64,000 bases of DNA from NCBI GenBank assembly GCA_017744915.1, contig JAGIAH010000006.1:62001-126000 (forward strand), written 5' to 3'. The notes below the pieces were generated by a model. That model was not told where the DNA came from. It ran no database searches and saw only the letters and a program-made list of their open reading frames with translations. Source of the DNA: Agrobacterium tumefaciens. GTDB taxonomy: Bacteria > Pseudomonadota > Alphaproteobacteria > Rhizobiales > Rhizobiaceae. Below are positions 1 through 7,950 of the stretch, one piece after another. The first letter of the stretch is position 1; the number at the start of each line of letters is the position of its first letter. Made by a program: the position numbers and the translations under genes.

Positions 1-660
1 GGGCGTGCCGATTTCCGCCATCACGCCCTGGTGGAAGAAGGCCACACGGTTCGACACATCGCGGGCGAAGGCCATTTCATGGGTGACGCAGATCATCGTC
101 ATGCCCTCATCGGCCAGCATCTTCAGCGTATCGAGCACTTCGCCGACCAGCATCGGATCAAGTGCGGAGGTCACTTCATCGAACAGCATATATTCCGGCG
201 ACATGGCAAGCGCGCGGGCAATCGCCATGCGCTGCTGCTGACCGCCCGACATGCGGTTCGGATAGACCTTCAGCTTTTCGGCAAGACCGACATGGGTCAG
301 TTGCTTCACCGCGATCTCCTCGGCCTTCTCCTTGGAGATGCCGAGCACCTTGCGCGGCGCCAGCATGACGTTTTCGAGCACCGTCAGATGCGGAAAGGCG
401 TTCCATTGCTGGAAGACGATGCCAACCTTGCGACGCAGCTTGTTGAGGTCGGTCGACTTGGCATGCACTTCCGTGCCGTCGATGACGATCTTGCCACTGT
501 CGATCGGCTCCAGACCGTTGATGCAGGTGAGCAGCGTCGACTTGCCGGAACCGGAACCGCCGATGATGGTAACCACCTCGCCCTTGTTGACGGTGAGGTT
601 GATCCCTTTCAGAACCTCCAGCGGGCCGAAGGATTTGCGGACGTTTTCGATCTCAATCAT
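1..660 (-). CDS. Amino-acid ABC transporter ATP-binding protein (partial, C-terminus off the window)
   Basis: This is the ATPase of a polar amino-acid importer of the GlnQ/HisP type. It starts [11 protein letters not shown] at 660 and runs off the left edge, so about 220 residues are visible of a usual 240-260. Visible motifs are Walker A GGSGSGKS near residue 35, the signature MSGGQQQR, Walker B YMLFDE followed by TSALDP, and the switch histidine in CVTHEM. Its start overlaps the end of the upstream permease by 8 bases, so it is the last visible gene of a binding protein, permease, permease, ATPase operon read leftwards. The family is clear. The substrate can only be inferred from neighbouring genes, which suggest a proline-type amino acid. 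Confidence 0.93.
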   Translation of the reverse strand, partial: MIEIENVRKSFGPLEVLKGINLTVNKGEVVTIIGGSGSGKSTLLTCINGLEPIDSGKIVIDGTEVHAKSTDLNKLRRKVGIVFQQWNAFPHLTVLENVMLAPRKVLGISKEKAEEIAVKQLTHVGLAEKLKVYPNRMSGGQQQRMAIARALAMSPEYMLFDEVTSALDPMLVGEVLDTLKMLADEGMTMICVTHEMAFARDVSNRVAFFHQGVMAEIGTP

Positions 661-1306
661 TGGGGGACCACCGTCTTTCGAGATACCCGCCGAAACGGGC
701 GATGGGGAAGCTGATAAGGAAGTAGATGGCGCCGCAGATCATCAGGATGGTCAGCGGTTCCTGCAGGCGGGTGACGAGGATCTGCGAGGCGCGCAGAAGC
801 TCGATGAGGCCGAGCCACAGAACGAGCGCGGAATCCTTCATCACACCCAGCGTCAGGCCGATCCACGAGGGCAGCGACACGCGGGTGGCAAGCGGCAGAA
901 CGATGTAGCGCATGTCCTGCGACCAGGTCATGCCGAGCGACCGGCAGGCGCGGCGGGTGTTGGAAGGCACCGCTTCAATGCCGCCACGCACGATCTCGGT
1001 GCAATAGGCCGCCGTATAAAGCGACAGAACCACGCAGGAGGTGGTGAACGGCGGCCAGCCGAGCTTGGCGATCGACTGGAAGGCATTACCGAGCACCAGC
1101 TGGATGAGCAGCGGCACGGAACGAAAAATGTCCAGAACGAAGGTCAGCGGCAGCGACCAGTATGGGCCGAACTGGAAACGGATGATCCCGAAGATGATCC
1201 CCATGATGGTGCCTGCCGTGACGGCAACGGCGGTGACGGCAAGCGTCATGCCGGCACCCTTGGCCAGGAAGGCGAGATCACTCCAGGTGAGAGCGGTTTC
1301 AAACAT
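653..1306 (-). CDS. Polar amino-acid ABC transporter permease (HisM/GlnP family)
   Basis: This 217-residue inner-membrane protein has the size and hydrophobic pattern of HisMQ-type permeases. The EAA loop that docks on the ATPase is visible as [18 protein letters not shown], about residues 111-128. It overlaps the ATPase start by 8 bases and follows the other permease by 12 bases, which fits translational coupling. The two permeases should pair as a heterodimer. Nothing in the sequence fixes the substrate. Confidence 0.9.
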   Translation of the reverse strand: MFETALTWSDLAFLAKGAGMTLAVTAVAVTAGTIMGIIFGIIRFQFGPYWSLPLTFVLDIFRSVPLLIQLVLGNAFQSIAKLGWPPFTTSCVVLSLYTAAYCTEIVRGGIEAVPSNTRRACRSLGMTWSQDMRYIVLPLATRVSLPSWIGLTLGVMKDSALVLWLGLIELLRASQILVTRLQEPLTILMICGAIYFLISFPIARFGGYLERRWSPND

Positions 1307-1318
1307 GGCTCACCTCTC

Positions 1319-1984
1319 TCAGTAACGGAACAGGCGCGCGGCCAGCAATCGGGCGGCGAGCGTGACGATCTTGGCGATCACGTAATAGATGACCGCGGCG
1401 AGCGCGAAGAATTCGAAGGTTCGGAACGAGCGCGCATTGAGCGCCTGCGTGACCCCGGCGAGATCCGTATTCATGCCGACCGTGACACCGAGCGAGGTCA
1501 TCAGGATCGCCCAGACCATCTGGTTGGTGGCCGGCAAAAAGGCGACGCGCAGCATCTGCGGCAGGATGATCAGCCGGAAGGTCTGCATCGAGGTCATGCC
1601 GAGCGAACGGCCCGACCGCGTCTGCGTATCCGGTATCGCTTTCAGCGCGCCACGGAAATTCTCCGCGAGATAACCGGCATTGTTGAACGCGATACCGACC
1701 AGAAGCGCGGTATAGGGGCTGAGATGAATGCCGAAATTGCCGAGCCCGAAATGGGCCATGTAAATCTGGAACAGCGCCGGCGTGTTGCGGGCGATCTCTA
1801 CCCAGACGGAGGCGAAAGCGCCAAGAATGCGGTTACCGGAAAGCCGGAACAGCGTCAGCACGATGGCGCAGGAAAGGCCGATCACCATCGACAGAATGGC
1901 GATCTGCAGCGTCACCACCGCACCGTCCAGAAGCTGCGGCAAAGCCTTCAGCGCCTGATTCCAGTGGAATGTATAGTTGAACAT
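1319..1984 (-). CDS. Polar amino-acid ABC transporter permease (HisQ/GlnP family)
   Basis: This is the second permease, 221 residues from MFNYTFHW. An in-frame start 42 bases upstream exists, but the extra residues are not typical of the family. The start at 1984 has a purine-rich ribosome-binding site (GGCGGGA) and leads straight into the usual N-terminus. The EAA motif is GALKAIPDTQTRSGRSLGM, about residues 104-122. It lies between the binding-protein gene and the second permease and should form the membrane channel with the latter. A strong hairpin at 2013-2041 separates it from the binding-protein gene. Confidence 0.88.
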   Translation of the reverse strand: MFNYTFHWNQALKALPQLLDGAVVTLQIAILSMVIGLSCAIVLTLFRLSGNRILGAFASVWVEIARNTPALFQIYMAHFGLGNFGIHLSPYTALLVGIAFNNAGYLAENFRGALKAIPDTQTRSGRSLGMTSMQTFRLIILPQMLRVAFLPATNQMVWAILMTSLGVTVGMNTDLAGVTQALNARSFRTFEFFALAAVIYYVIAKIVTLAARLLAARLFRY

Positions 1985-2012
1985 TAAGCGTCCCGCCTTT
2001 TCAGAAACGATC

Positions 2013-2041
2013 AACGGCGCGGTCATTTTGACCGCGCCGTT
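2013..2041 (-). terminator. Intercistronic hairpin after the binding-protein gene
   Basis: A perfect 12-bp stem (AACGGCGCGGTC at 2013-2024 against its complement at 2030-2041) has a 5-base loop. It lies between the binding-protein stop at 2057 and the permease start at 1984. There is no long T-run, so it is more likely a partial terminator or an mRNA-stabilising hairpin. Such structures are common after binding-protein genes, which need more product than the permeases. Confidence 0.6.
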
Positions 2042-2056
2042 TACGAAAAGTCCTGA

Positions 2057-2863
2057 TCAGCGATAAACGCCGTTGACGGTGAGCGAGGGAACCTCGCCGC
2101 CAACCCACTTCTTGTAGAGTTCGGCGTAACGGCCGGTGCGAACCTGCTGGTTGATGAAGAGGTTCAGGTAGTTGATGAAGCCGTATTCGTCGCGGTTGGT
2201 GAAGAGCGCGACATAATCGATGTCGTAGGGCGCCTTGCCGACCACCGAGATACCGGCGAACTTGCCGCCCTTGACGTTGGACTGCGCAACCGTGGAGGTG
2301 GAAACGGTGGCATCGATCTGGCCCTGGCTCAAGGCGAGGAACACGTCAGCCTGCGTCTGGTACGGGCGGAATTCGCCCACGCCCCATTCCTTGACCGACT
2401 TCTCGAGCGCTATGGCTTCGAAGGTGCCGGCGGTCGCACCAACCGTCTTGCCCTTCATATCCTCGAAGGACTTGATGCCCGACTTGTCGTTGGCGGTAAC
2501 GGCCATTTCGAAGGCGAAATAAGGCACGGTCATGCCGACGGTCTTGGCGCGTTCCAGCGTATCGGAGGTCGAGGCAACGCCGACATCAACGCGACCGGAC
2601 ATCAGCGCCGGAATACGCTCGGGGAACGGCGTTTCGACGATTTCAGCCGTGACGCCGAGCGCCTTGGCGAGATCGTTGCAATAGTCGACGTCGAAGCCGA
2701 TCGGGTTGTTGGCGTCGTCACGCGCACCCATGGGCGGGAAGTCGAGCACGACGGCGCAACGCAGCGTACCGGACGAAATGATGTCGTCAAGCTTGTCGGC
2801 CTTGGCCGGGGTGATAGCGGAAGTGGCGGCCAAGAGGCCGGCGAAAATGACCGATTTTTTCAT
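2057..2863 (-). CDS. Amino-acid ABC transporter periplasmic substrate-binding protein
   Basis: This is a 268-residue family 3 extracellular solute-binding protein. A signal peptide covers about residues 1-22 (hydrophobic core VIFAGLLAATSAI, cleavage near AKA-DK). The mature N-terminus carries the family phrases GTLRCAVVLDFPPMG and GFDVDYCNDLAKALGV. The start at 2863 has a GGGAG ribosome-binding site. It is the first gene of the leftward transporter operon and faces the reductase gene across a 447-base regulatory gap holding matching operator-like sites. By context the ligand may be a proline or hydroxyproline derivative, but no ligand can be read from the sequence. Confidence 0.92.
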   Translation of the reverse strand: MKKSVIFAGLLAATSAITPAKADKLDDIISSGTLRCAVVLDFPPMGARDDANNPIGFDVDYCNDLAKALGVTAEIVETPFPERIPALMSGRVDVGVASTSDTLERAKTVGMTVPYFAFEMAVTANDKSGIKSFEDMKGKTVGATAGTFEAIALEKSVKEWGVGEFRPYQTQADVFLALSQGQIDATVSTSTVAQSNVKGGKFAGISVVGKAPYDIDYVALFTNRDEYGFINYLNLFINQQVRTGRYAELYKKWVGGEVPSLTVNGVYR

Positions 2864-2943
2864 TCTTGATTTGCTCCCAGAATTGGTCTGCCCTTGAAGG
2901 CGAGGCCACTATTTCCCCATGACAGCGATAAATCAATATAAAA

Positions 2944-2961
2944 ATACAAGGAGTATACAAA
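2944..2961 (-). promoter_or_regulatory. Operator-like site upstream of the ABC transporter operon
   Basis: Read on the minus strand this is TTTGTATAC-TC-CTTGTAT, about 90 bases before the binding-protein start. It matches the site at 3259-3277 in front of the divergent reductase (TTTGTATAC-TT-TATGTAT) and fits the TNGT-NN-ACNA pattern of FadR-type GntR operators. The likely binder is the GntR protein at 5665-6363. This is an inference from repeated sequence. Confidence 0.5.
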
Positions 2962-3048
2962 AAGAATTTTTTGCGTGTGCGAAGAGATGAAGGTCGATGG
3001 ACCAGTTTCGCAGCGGGTGCGAGGAGCCGACAGGCCATGCGGAAACAT

Positions 3049-3166
3049 CCCTCACTTCTGTGCTTGTTACAGGAACCTGGCCAGCCCAAGTCTTTGGGCT
3101 GAAAGGATTGTCTCAACAGGCAAACGCGTGTTGGCTGGCTTCCTGTGACAAGCACAGGAATGAGGG
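3049..3166. repeat. Rhizobial intergenic palindromic element
   Basis: Imperfect inverted arms run from CCCTCACTTCTGTGCTTGT at 3049 to its near complement ending GAGGG at 3166. The core of each arm is CTGTGCTTGTYACAGGAA. An inner hairpin AGCCCAA-GTC-TTTGGGCT lies at 3083-3100. The arrangement resembles the mosaic palindromes found between rhizobial genes. It fills much of the 2864-3310 gap, which otherwise holds only promoter and operator sequence. Confidence 0.65.
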
Positions 3167-3258
3167 TTCGTCTTGGGCATCACGAGTTTGTGGCAGGCGA
3201 TTTTTGATTTCAGCTTTCCGGGCGGCGCCTCGAAAAGACCCGTTGCAATAGTACCGCC

Positions 3259-3277
3259 TTTGTATACTTTATGTATT
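3259..3277 (+). promoter_or_regulatory. Operator-like site upstream of the LDH2-family reductase
   Basis: TTTGTATAC-TT-TATGTATT lies 34-52 bases before the reductase start and is nearly the same as the minus-strand site at 2944-2961. Two GTAT-containing half sites sit about 11 bp apart. One regulator probably controls both divergent units. Confidence 0.5.
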
Positions 3278-3310
3278 CAAAATGTGCGAGCCCGACATCG
3301 GAGGATTATG

Positions 3311-4348
3311 ATGAGCGACACCACCACCTTGACCATTGACGGACTTTTGCAGCGGGTGGAGGCGATTTTCCGCCGGGCGGGGCTGAATGACGTGCAGTCG
3401 GGAGCGCTGGCACGCGTCATCATCGCCGGCGAGCGGGACGCCTGCAAATCGCATGGCATTTATCGCATCGAAGGGGCGCTTCGCACCGTCAAGGCCGGCA
3501 AGGTGAAGCCCGACGCCATACCGGAAGTGGCCGAAGACGACGGCACGGCCATCGTGAAGGTCAACGCCAGGGGCGGTTTCGCCAACCCCGCCTTCGAGCT
3601 TGGCCTGCCGGTTCTGGCGGAGCGCGCAAAACGCCTGGGCGTCGCCGCACTCGTCATCAATGACTGCACCCATTTTTCGGCTCTCTGGCCCGAGGTCGAG
3701 GGACTGACCTCGAACGGACTGGCCGGGCTGGTGATGTGCCCAAGCTATTCCACCGTCGCACCGACCGGTGGAACCAAGCCGCTGCTCGGCACAAACCCCT
3801 TCGCCTTCGGCTGGCCGCGCAAGGGCACCTCGCCCTATGTCTTTGATTTCGCGACATCCGTTGCCGCCCGTGGCGAGATAGAACTGCACCGGCGCGCGGG
3901 AAAATCCTTGCCGGAAGGCTGGGCCGTGGATGCCGAGGGCAACCCGACCACAGACCCGGAAGCAGCCCTTGCCGGCGCCATGCTTCCCTTTGGCGGCCAT
4001 AAGGGTTCGGCCATCGGCACCATGATCGAGCTTCTCGCCGGCATCATGATCGGCGATCTCACCAGCCCCGAAGTGCTGGACTATCTCGGCACCACCACAC
4101 TTGCGCCCTTCCATGGTGAGTTGATCGTCGCATTCTCTCCCGAAGCCTTCGCCAAGGGGCGTCCGGGCGATCCCTTCCAGCGCGCGGAAGTGCTGTTCGA
4201 CGCCATCATCGGCCAGGGCGCCCGCCTGCCTTCCGGCCGCCGCTTTGCGGCGCGTGCCAAATCCGAAAGCGAAGGCATTACGCTCACCGCCGCCGAAATG
4301 GCCGGGCTCGACCGGCTGCTGGAGAAGGGGCTGGACGCGGTCTCCTGA
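3311..4348 (+). CDS. Malate/L-lactate dehydrogenase 2-family oxidoreductase, probable delta1-pyrroline/piperideine-2-carboxylate reductase
   Basis: This 345-residue protein belongs to the NAD(P)-dependent LDH2/YlbC/DpkA family. Typical phrases are GERDACKSHGIYR near residues 40-52, a GGFANPAFE stretch, GTNPFAFGWP, and MLPFGGHKGSAIG. The open frame extends 46 codons upstream, but GGAGG at 3300-3304 supports ATG 3308 or 3311. I chose 3311 for its 6-base spacing. Characterised rhizobial members reduce cyclic imino acids (delta1-pyrroline-2-carboxylate) to L-proline in hydroxyproline or D-amino-acid breakdown. The neighbouring amino-acid transporter and DapA-family enzyme support that role. Malate or ureidoglycolate dehydrogenase activity remains possible from sequence alone. 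Confidence 0.75.
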   Translation: MSDTTTLTIDGLLQRVEAIFRRAGLNDVQSGALARVIIAGERDACKSHGIYRIEGALRTVKAGKVKPDAIPEVAEDDGTAIVKVNARGGFANPAFELGLPVLAERAKRLGVAALVINDCTHFSALWPEVEGLTSNGLAGLVMCPSYSTVAPTGGTKPLLGTNPFAFGWPRKGTSPYVFDFATSVAARGEIELHRRAGKSLPEGWAVDAEGNPTTDPEAALAGAMLPFGGHKGSAIGTMIELLAGIMIGDLTSPEVLDYLGTTTLAPFHGELIVAFSPEAFAKGRPGDPFQRAEVLFDAIIGQGARLPSGRRFAARAKSESEGITLTAAEMAGLDRLLEKGLDAVS

Positions 4349-4427
4349 CTGCTTTGGGGAGCGATATACAAGAGGCCCGAGGGCGCTGGTCTAAGTGATG
4401 GCGAAGTCCGCAAACCTCTCCCTCGCC

Positions 4428-4510
4428 ATGCTCGGGTCTGTCTCGAGCATCTGCAACCGATTGATTTGACAAGACGTTGGCAGATCCTCGGGACAAGCCC
4501 GAGGATGACG
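4428..4510. repeat. Two-hairpin intergenic repeat, copy 1
   Basis: Two strong palindromes lie side by side: ATGCTCGGG-N5-CTCGAGCAT at 4428-4450 and ATCCTCGGG-N5-CCCGAGGAT at 4484-4506, followed by GACG. The same pair recurs at 15143-15230. It resembles rhizobium-specific intergenic mosaic elements (RIME). It sits between the convergent ends of the reductase and the DapA-family gene. Confidence 0.75.
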
Positions 4511-4545
4511 TCGAAGCCGAGGAACGCTCTAACCTGATATGCAAA

Positions 4546-4569
4546 AAAGGCCCGCGATTGCGGGCCTTT
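4546..4569 (-). terminator. Rho-independent terminator, probably bidirectional
   Basis: The stem AAAGGCCCGC / GCGGGCCTTT has a GATT loop, with A-tract on the left and T-tract on the right. On the minus strand it lies 21 bases past the stop of the DapA-family gene. Confidence 0.85.
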
Positions 4570-4589
4570 GTTTTTACTTCAGCAATTAA

Positions 4590-5555
4590 TCAGGCAGCTT
4601 TGCAGGACTGCACCGCGCCCGGAAGCTTGCTCCAATCCGCATACCAGCTGTTGAACAGCTTGAACTGCGCTTCGACATAACCGCGCTGGCTGTCGCTCAG
4701 CACATCGGTTTCGTTGAAGTGCAGCGTGTATTCCTTGTCGCCCTTCAGCACCATCATGTGCTTGAAATAGAGAACCAGATCCGGGCCTTCATCGAAGGAG
4801 GAGAGAACGGCAAGCGCCTGCTCCAGCTCCAGCGCGCGTGTGCGGGCATCCGCGTCACCCTTGGCGGCGGCCTGCGACAGCTTGCAGAGATGAATGACTT
4901 CCTTCGGCAGCACGTTGCCGATGCCGGTGATGGCGCCGGTTGCACCGCAGTTGACGAAACCGTGGAAGACGGCGGTATCGACGCCGATCATCAGGGTCAC
5001 TTCGTCATCACGGCTGGTGATGTTTTCAGCGGCATAACGCATATCGGCCGGGCCGCCGAATTCCTTGAAGCCGACGAGGTTCTTGTGCTCGGCACGCAGC
5101 GCGAAGAAGAGATCGGCGCGGGTGGCGAAACCGTAATAGGGGCTGTTGTAGATGACAGCCGGGATTTCCGGCGCAGCCGAAAGAATGGCCTTGAAGTGGG
5201 CCTTCTGGGCGGTGATGACCGAACCACGCGACAGGACGCGCGGAATGACCATCAGGCCCTTGGCGCCAACCTTCTGTGCATGGGCAGCGTGCGCAACGGC
5301 TGAGGCCGTGTTGACCGCGCCGGTGCCGACGATGACCGGCACGCCGGCCTTCACCAGGCGCTCCACGCCTTCCATGCGCTGCTCGTCCGTCAGGAGCGGC
5401 CAGTCGCCCATGGAACCGCAATAAACGACGGCGGACATGCCATCGGCGATCAGTTCCTTGCCCTTGCGGACAAGCGCATCGAAATCAGGGGTGCGGTCTT
5501 CCTTGCACGGGGTCATCAATGCGGGGATCACGCCGGAAAAAATGCTGGCCGTCAT
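4590..5555 (-). CDS. DapA (DHDPS/NAL)-family lyase or deaminase, possibly 1-pyrroline-4-hydroxy-2-carboxylate deaminase
   Basis: This 321-residue class I aldolase-like protein has the Schiff-base lysine K164 in GFKEFGG and the catalytic tyrosine Y136 in IYNSPYYG, matching Tyr133 and Lys161 of E. coli DapA. The DapA substrate loop GTTGE is replaced by GSMGDWPLL, so it is not the lysine-biosynthesis enzyme. Close relatives in rhizobial hydroxyproline clusters deaminate 4-hydroxy-pyrroline-2-carboxylate to 2-oxoglutarate semialdehyde, and the neighbouring reductase, transporter and GntR gene fit. The start at 5555 follows a purine-rich AGGAGC. A candidate operator lies about 90 bases upstream. 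Other keto-acid aldolase or dehydratase activities cannot be excluded. Confidence 0.72.
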   Translation of the reverse strand: MTASIFSGVIPALMTPCKEDRTPDFDALVRKGKELIADGMSAVVYCGSMGDWPLLTDEQRMEGVERLVKAGVPVIVGTGAVNTASAVAHAAHAQKVGAKGLMVIPRVLSRGSVITAQKAHFKAILSAAPEIPAVIYNSPYYGFATRADLFFALRAEHKNLVGFKEFGGPADMRYAAENITSRDDEVTLMIGVDTAVFHGFVNCGATGAITGIGNVLPKEVIHLCKLSQAAAKGDADARTRALELEQALAVLSSFDEGPDLVLYFKHMMVLKGDKEYTLHFNETDVLSDSQRGYVEAQFKLFNSWYADWSKLPGAVQSCKAA

Positions 5556-5642
5556 TATTAGCTCCTAAGGCACATGGTTCTCAGGAATGGACGCAGCAAT
5601 GCGCCACCCTTTCGACAAGGACATTACTATCTTGTATTTTAT

Positions 5643-5652
5643 TTGTCGACAA
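5643..5652. promoter_or_regulatory. Palindromic GntR-type operator before the DapA-family gene
   Basis: The perfect palindrome TTGTCGACAA is followed by a further partial copy (TCGACAAG, 5657-5664). It lies between the GntR stop and the DapA-family start. The same core, TTGTCGACAT, precedes the GntR gene at 6377-6386. Confidence 0.55.
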
Positions 5653-5664
5653 GAAATCGACAAG

Positions 5665-6363
5665 CTACAGACTTATTTCCAGACGCTCGTTTCGCACCAG
5701 CAATTTCTGCACCTGCCGCACGATCTGTTCGGCATGTTCGCGCGCCAGTTTTTCCGAAAGGGCGATATCGCGCGCGGCAATCGCCGCGATCATTTCCTCA
5801 TGATCATCGATGAAGCGCTTGGGCAGACGATCATCATAGGACTGGTAATAGAGCCTGAGGATACGCCGCCCCTCGTCCAGCAGGCGCTTGAACAGGCTGG
5901 TGAAATAGGGGTTGCGCCCGGCCTCGGCGATCGCAAGATGAAGGGCGGCGTTGGTGGAGATCATCGCCAGTGCATTCTGCTCTTCCACCGCGACGGCGAA
6001 TTCCGCATTATGCGCCCGAATGCCGGCCAGATCTTCCGGACGGTGATATTGCGCGGCAAGTTGCGTGGTAACCCGGTACATCAGCACCAGCGCATCGAAA
6101 TAGGTGTGCATGTTGAGGAAATCGATATTCGACACCATGGTCGAGCGGTTCGGCAGCGTATCGATCAGCCCCTCGCCCGAAAGCCTGACCAGCGCCTCAC
6201 GGATCGGAGTGCGCGACATCTTGAACCGTTCGGCAAGCTGCACCTCATCGATGGGGCTGCCCGGTGGCAGCACCAGATCGAGAATCTCGTCGCGCAGCAG
6301 ATCATAGACCATCTTCACGCCGGAGCCGCGCTTGCGCTCGGCAGAAGCAATTATATCCGTCAT
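5665..6363 (-). CDS. GntR-family transcriptional regulator, FadR/FCD subfamily
   Basis: This is a 232-residue regulator. The N-terminal winged helix (about residues 15-85) carries LRDEILDLVLPPGSPI and the recognition region MSRTPIREALVRLSGEGLI. The C-terminal FCD ligand domain includes HLAIAEAGRNPYF and FIDDHEEMIAAIAARD, whose histidine and acidic residues usually bind a metal. The chosen start MTDIIASAE at 6363 has a GAGGGA site. A longer frame to 6417 would place the putative operator inside the coding region. It probably represses the DapA-family gene, itself and the transporter/reductase pair, with a catabolic intermediate as inducer. Confidence 0.87.
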   Translation of the reverse strand: MTDIIASAERKRGSGVKMVYDLLRDEILDLVLPPGSPIDEVQLAERFKMSRTPIREALVRLSGEGLIDTLPNRSTMVSNIDFLNMHTYFDALVLMYRVTTQLAAQYHRPEDLAGIRAHNAEFAVAVEEQNALAMISTNAALHLAIAEAGRNPYFTSLFKRLLDEGRRILRLYYQSYDDRLPKRFIDDHEEMIAAIAARDIALSEKLAREHAEQIVRQVQKLLVRNERLEISL

Positions 6364-6376
6364 CACCAAATCCCTC

Positions 6377-6386
6377 TTGTCGACAT
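6377..6386. promoter_or_regulatory. GntR-type operator before the regulator's own gene
   Basis: TTGTCGACAT lies 14-23 bases upstream of the regulator start. Read on the minus strand the extended form is CTTTATGTCGACAAGAG. The same core occurs at 5643-5652, which suggests autoregulation. Confidence 0.5.
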
Positions 6387-6473
6387 AAAGAGTACTATTA
6401 TATTTTTTCGTTATCAACGACGCGTTGCGACGCGCCTTCCCCGAATGGCGGAATAATTGTTCAAAAACAACAG

Positions 6474-6506
6474 AAAGCCGTCGCAGAAATTACCCGCGAC
6501 GGCTTT
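6474..6506 (-). terminator. Terminator hairpin downstream of the ftsZ homologue
   Basis: A perfect 11-bp stem (AAAGCCGTCGC / GCGACGGCTTT) has an 11-base loop. On the minus strand an interrupted T-run follows. It lies about 100 bases beyond the FtsZ stop and before the GntR start. Confidence 0.75.
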
Positions 6507-6609
6507 TGATCGTTCGGTTTGTGGCGTGAGCGCTGTTTATAACGCAGCGCCGCTCAAGGAGGCGCGATTCATCCGGAGAACGGAGAGCACGCCGCGCCTC
6601 AAGCAGACA

Positions 6610-7572
6610 TCAGTTGCGCAGACCGGTGGCCACGACGGAAATCTTGAAGGCACCGTCGAGCGTCGGATCAAAGGAAGCGCCCATCACGACGTCGGTTTCT
6701 TCGCTCACCGCTTCGCGCACCAGCGTCATCGCCTCGTCGATTTCATAAAGCGTCAGGTCATTGCCGCCTGAGATGGAGACGAGCGCGCCGCGCGCCTCCT
6801 TCAGCGAGGGTTCGCCGAGCAGCGGGTTGGCGATGGCTGCGGCCGCCGCTTCCGAAGCGCGTTTTTCGCCCTTGGCCTGCGCCGTGCCCATCAGCGCGCG
6901 TCCGCCGTTCTTCATGACATAACGCACATCGGCAAAATCGAGATTAACGAGGCCTTCACGCAGGATGAGATCGGTGATGCAACGCACGCCAAGCGACAGA
7001 ACCTTGTCGGCCGTCTTCAGCGCGTTTTCGAAGGTGGTGCCGGCGTCCGCAATGCGCAGCAGGTTCTGGTTGGGAATGACGATGACGGTATCGGCGGTGT
7101 TCAGCAGGTTGGCGAAGCCATATTCGGCCGCCCGCATGCGCCGTGCACCTTCGAAGCTGAAGGGAAGCGTGACGACGCCGACGGTGAGGATGTTCTTCGC
7201 GCGGCAGGCCTCGGCAATGACGGGAGCCGCACCCGTGCCGGTGCCGCCGCCCATGCCGGCGGTGATGAAGCACATGTCGTAACCGCTTAAGTGATCCATG
7301 ATCTCGTCGAGGGAATCGATCGCCGCCTGACGGCCAACCTCGGGATCGGCGCCCGCACCAAGACCGCCGGTCAGCTCGGAACTCAGTTGCACGAGCCGCG
7401 GCGCATTGGTTTTCTTCAGCGCCTGCGCATCCGTATTGGCGGCAATGAAATCCACCCCGCCAATGCCCTCGGCAATCATGTTGTTGATCGCATTGCCGCC
7501 ACCGCCACCAACGCCGACGACGGCGATATTGGGCGTGTTGCGGGCGATGGTGGCGCGCGGAGACTGGGTCAT
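6610..7572 (-). CDS. ftsZ: Truncated FtsZ paralogue (GTPase domain only)
   Basis: This 320-residue tubulin-like GTPase has the complete FtsZ core: a glycine-rich nucleotide loop (VGVGGGGGNA, residues 18-27), the tubulin signature GGGTGTG at 108-114, and the T7 synergy loop NLDFADV beginning at N210 with D212. It ends at about residue 320, just after the GTPase fold (FKISVVATGL). It therefore lacks the long linker and the conserved C-terminal peptide that binds FtsA and other membrane partners. Agrobacteria are known to carry such a shortened second FtsZ besides the essential one. It could co-polymerise but should not tether itself to the membrane. It is a single gene with its own terminator. 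Confidence 0.93.
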   Translation of the reverse strand: MTQSPRATIARNTPNIAVVGVGGGGGNAINNMIAEGIGGVDFIAANTDAQALKKTNAPRLVQLSSELTGGLGAGADPEVGRQAAIDSLDEIMDHLSGYDMCFITAGMGGGTGTGAAPVIAEACRAKNILTVGVVTLPFSFEGARRMRAAEYGFANLLNTADTVIVIPNQNLLRIADAGTTFENALKTADKVLSLGVRCITDLILREGLVNLDFADVRYVMKNGGRALMGTAQAKGEKRASEAAAAAIANPLLGEPSLKEARGALVSISGGNDLTLYEIDEAMTLVREAVSEETDVVMGASFDPTLDGAFKISVVATGLRN

Positions 7573-7882
7573 CGTCTTGTTCTCTTTCTAAACTCATAGG
7601 GTCCCGCGCCGTTTTTGACCGCGGCACGCGAATGATCGGCGGCGTTGCAGCACGTCCTTCCTGGCGCACGAAGGAGGCTTTAACGCGTTGAATTTCCATG
7701 AAGCCTTATCGACCGATTGCGGCCAAAAGACTTGTGCTCCAGCGGCGAAAGATGCGCTACGGCAACGTTCTCCCACCCTTTCCCCGGATGAAAACCAAAC
7801 CGAATCAACTGCTTCGCTAGTGAATGGTGATAGCCGAAAAGGCGCACCGTTTACACTCCATTCACTATGTTTATCTCAGTTT

Positions 7883-7908
7883 GGAACGAGTTGCCCCGAC
7901 AGGGGTTT
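7883..7908 (+). promoter_or_regulatory. Candidate general-stress (EcfG/RpoE2-type) promoter
   Basis: GGAAC at 7883-7887 is followed after 18 bases by TT within GGTTT (7904-7908). This matches the GGAAC-N18/19-TT consensus of alphaproteobacterial EcfG sigma factors. It is about 45 bases upstream of the receiver gene start. The rest of the 7573-7950 gap shows no gene. Confidence 0.45.
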
Positions 7909-7950
7909 GCCTGCCGACAGTGCAGCAGTGCACGAAATGGAGACAGGCAC

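Noticed and set aside
332-1987. Long plus-strand open frame of 551 codons across the permease genes
   Set aside because: It lies antisense to three well-supported transporter genes. The high GC third positions open the opposite frames. Its translation is rich in R, G, D and H with no domain.
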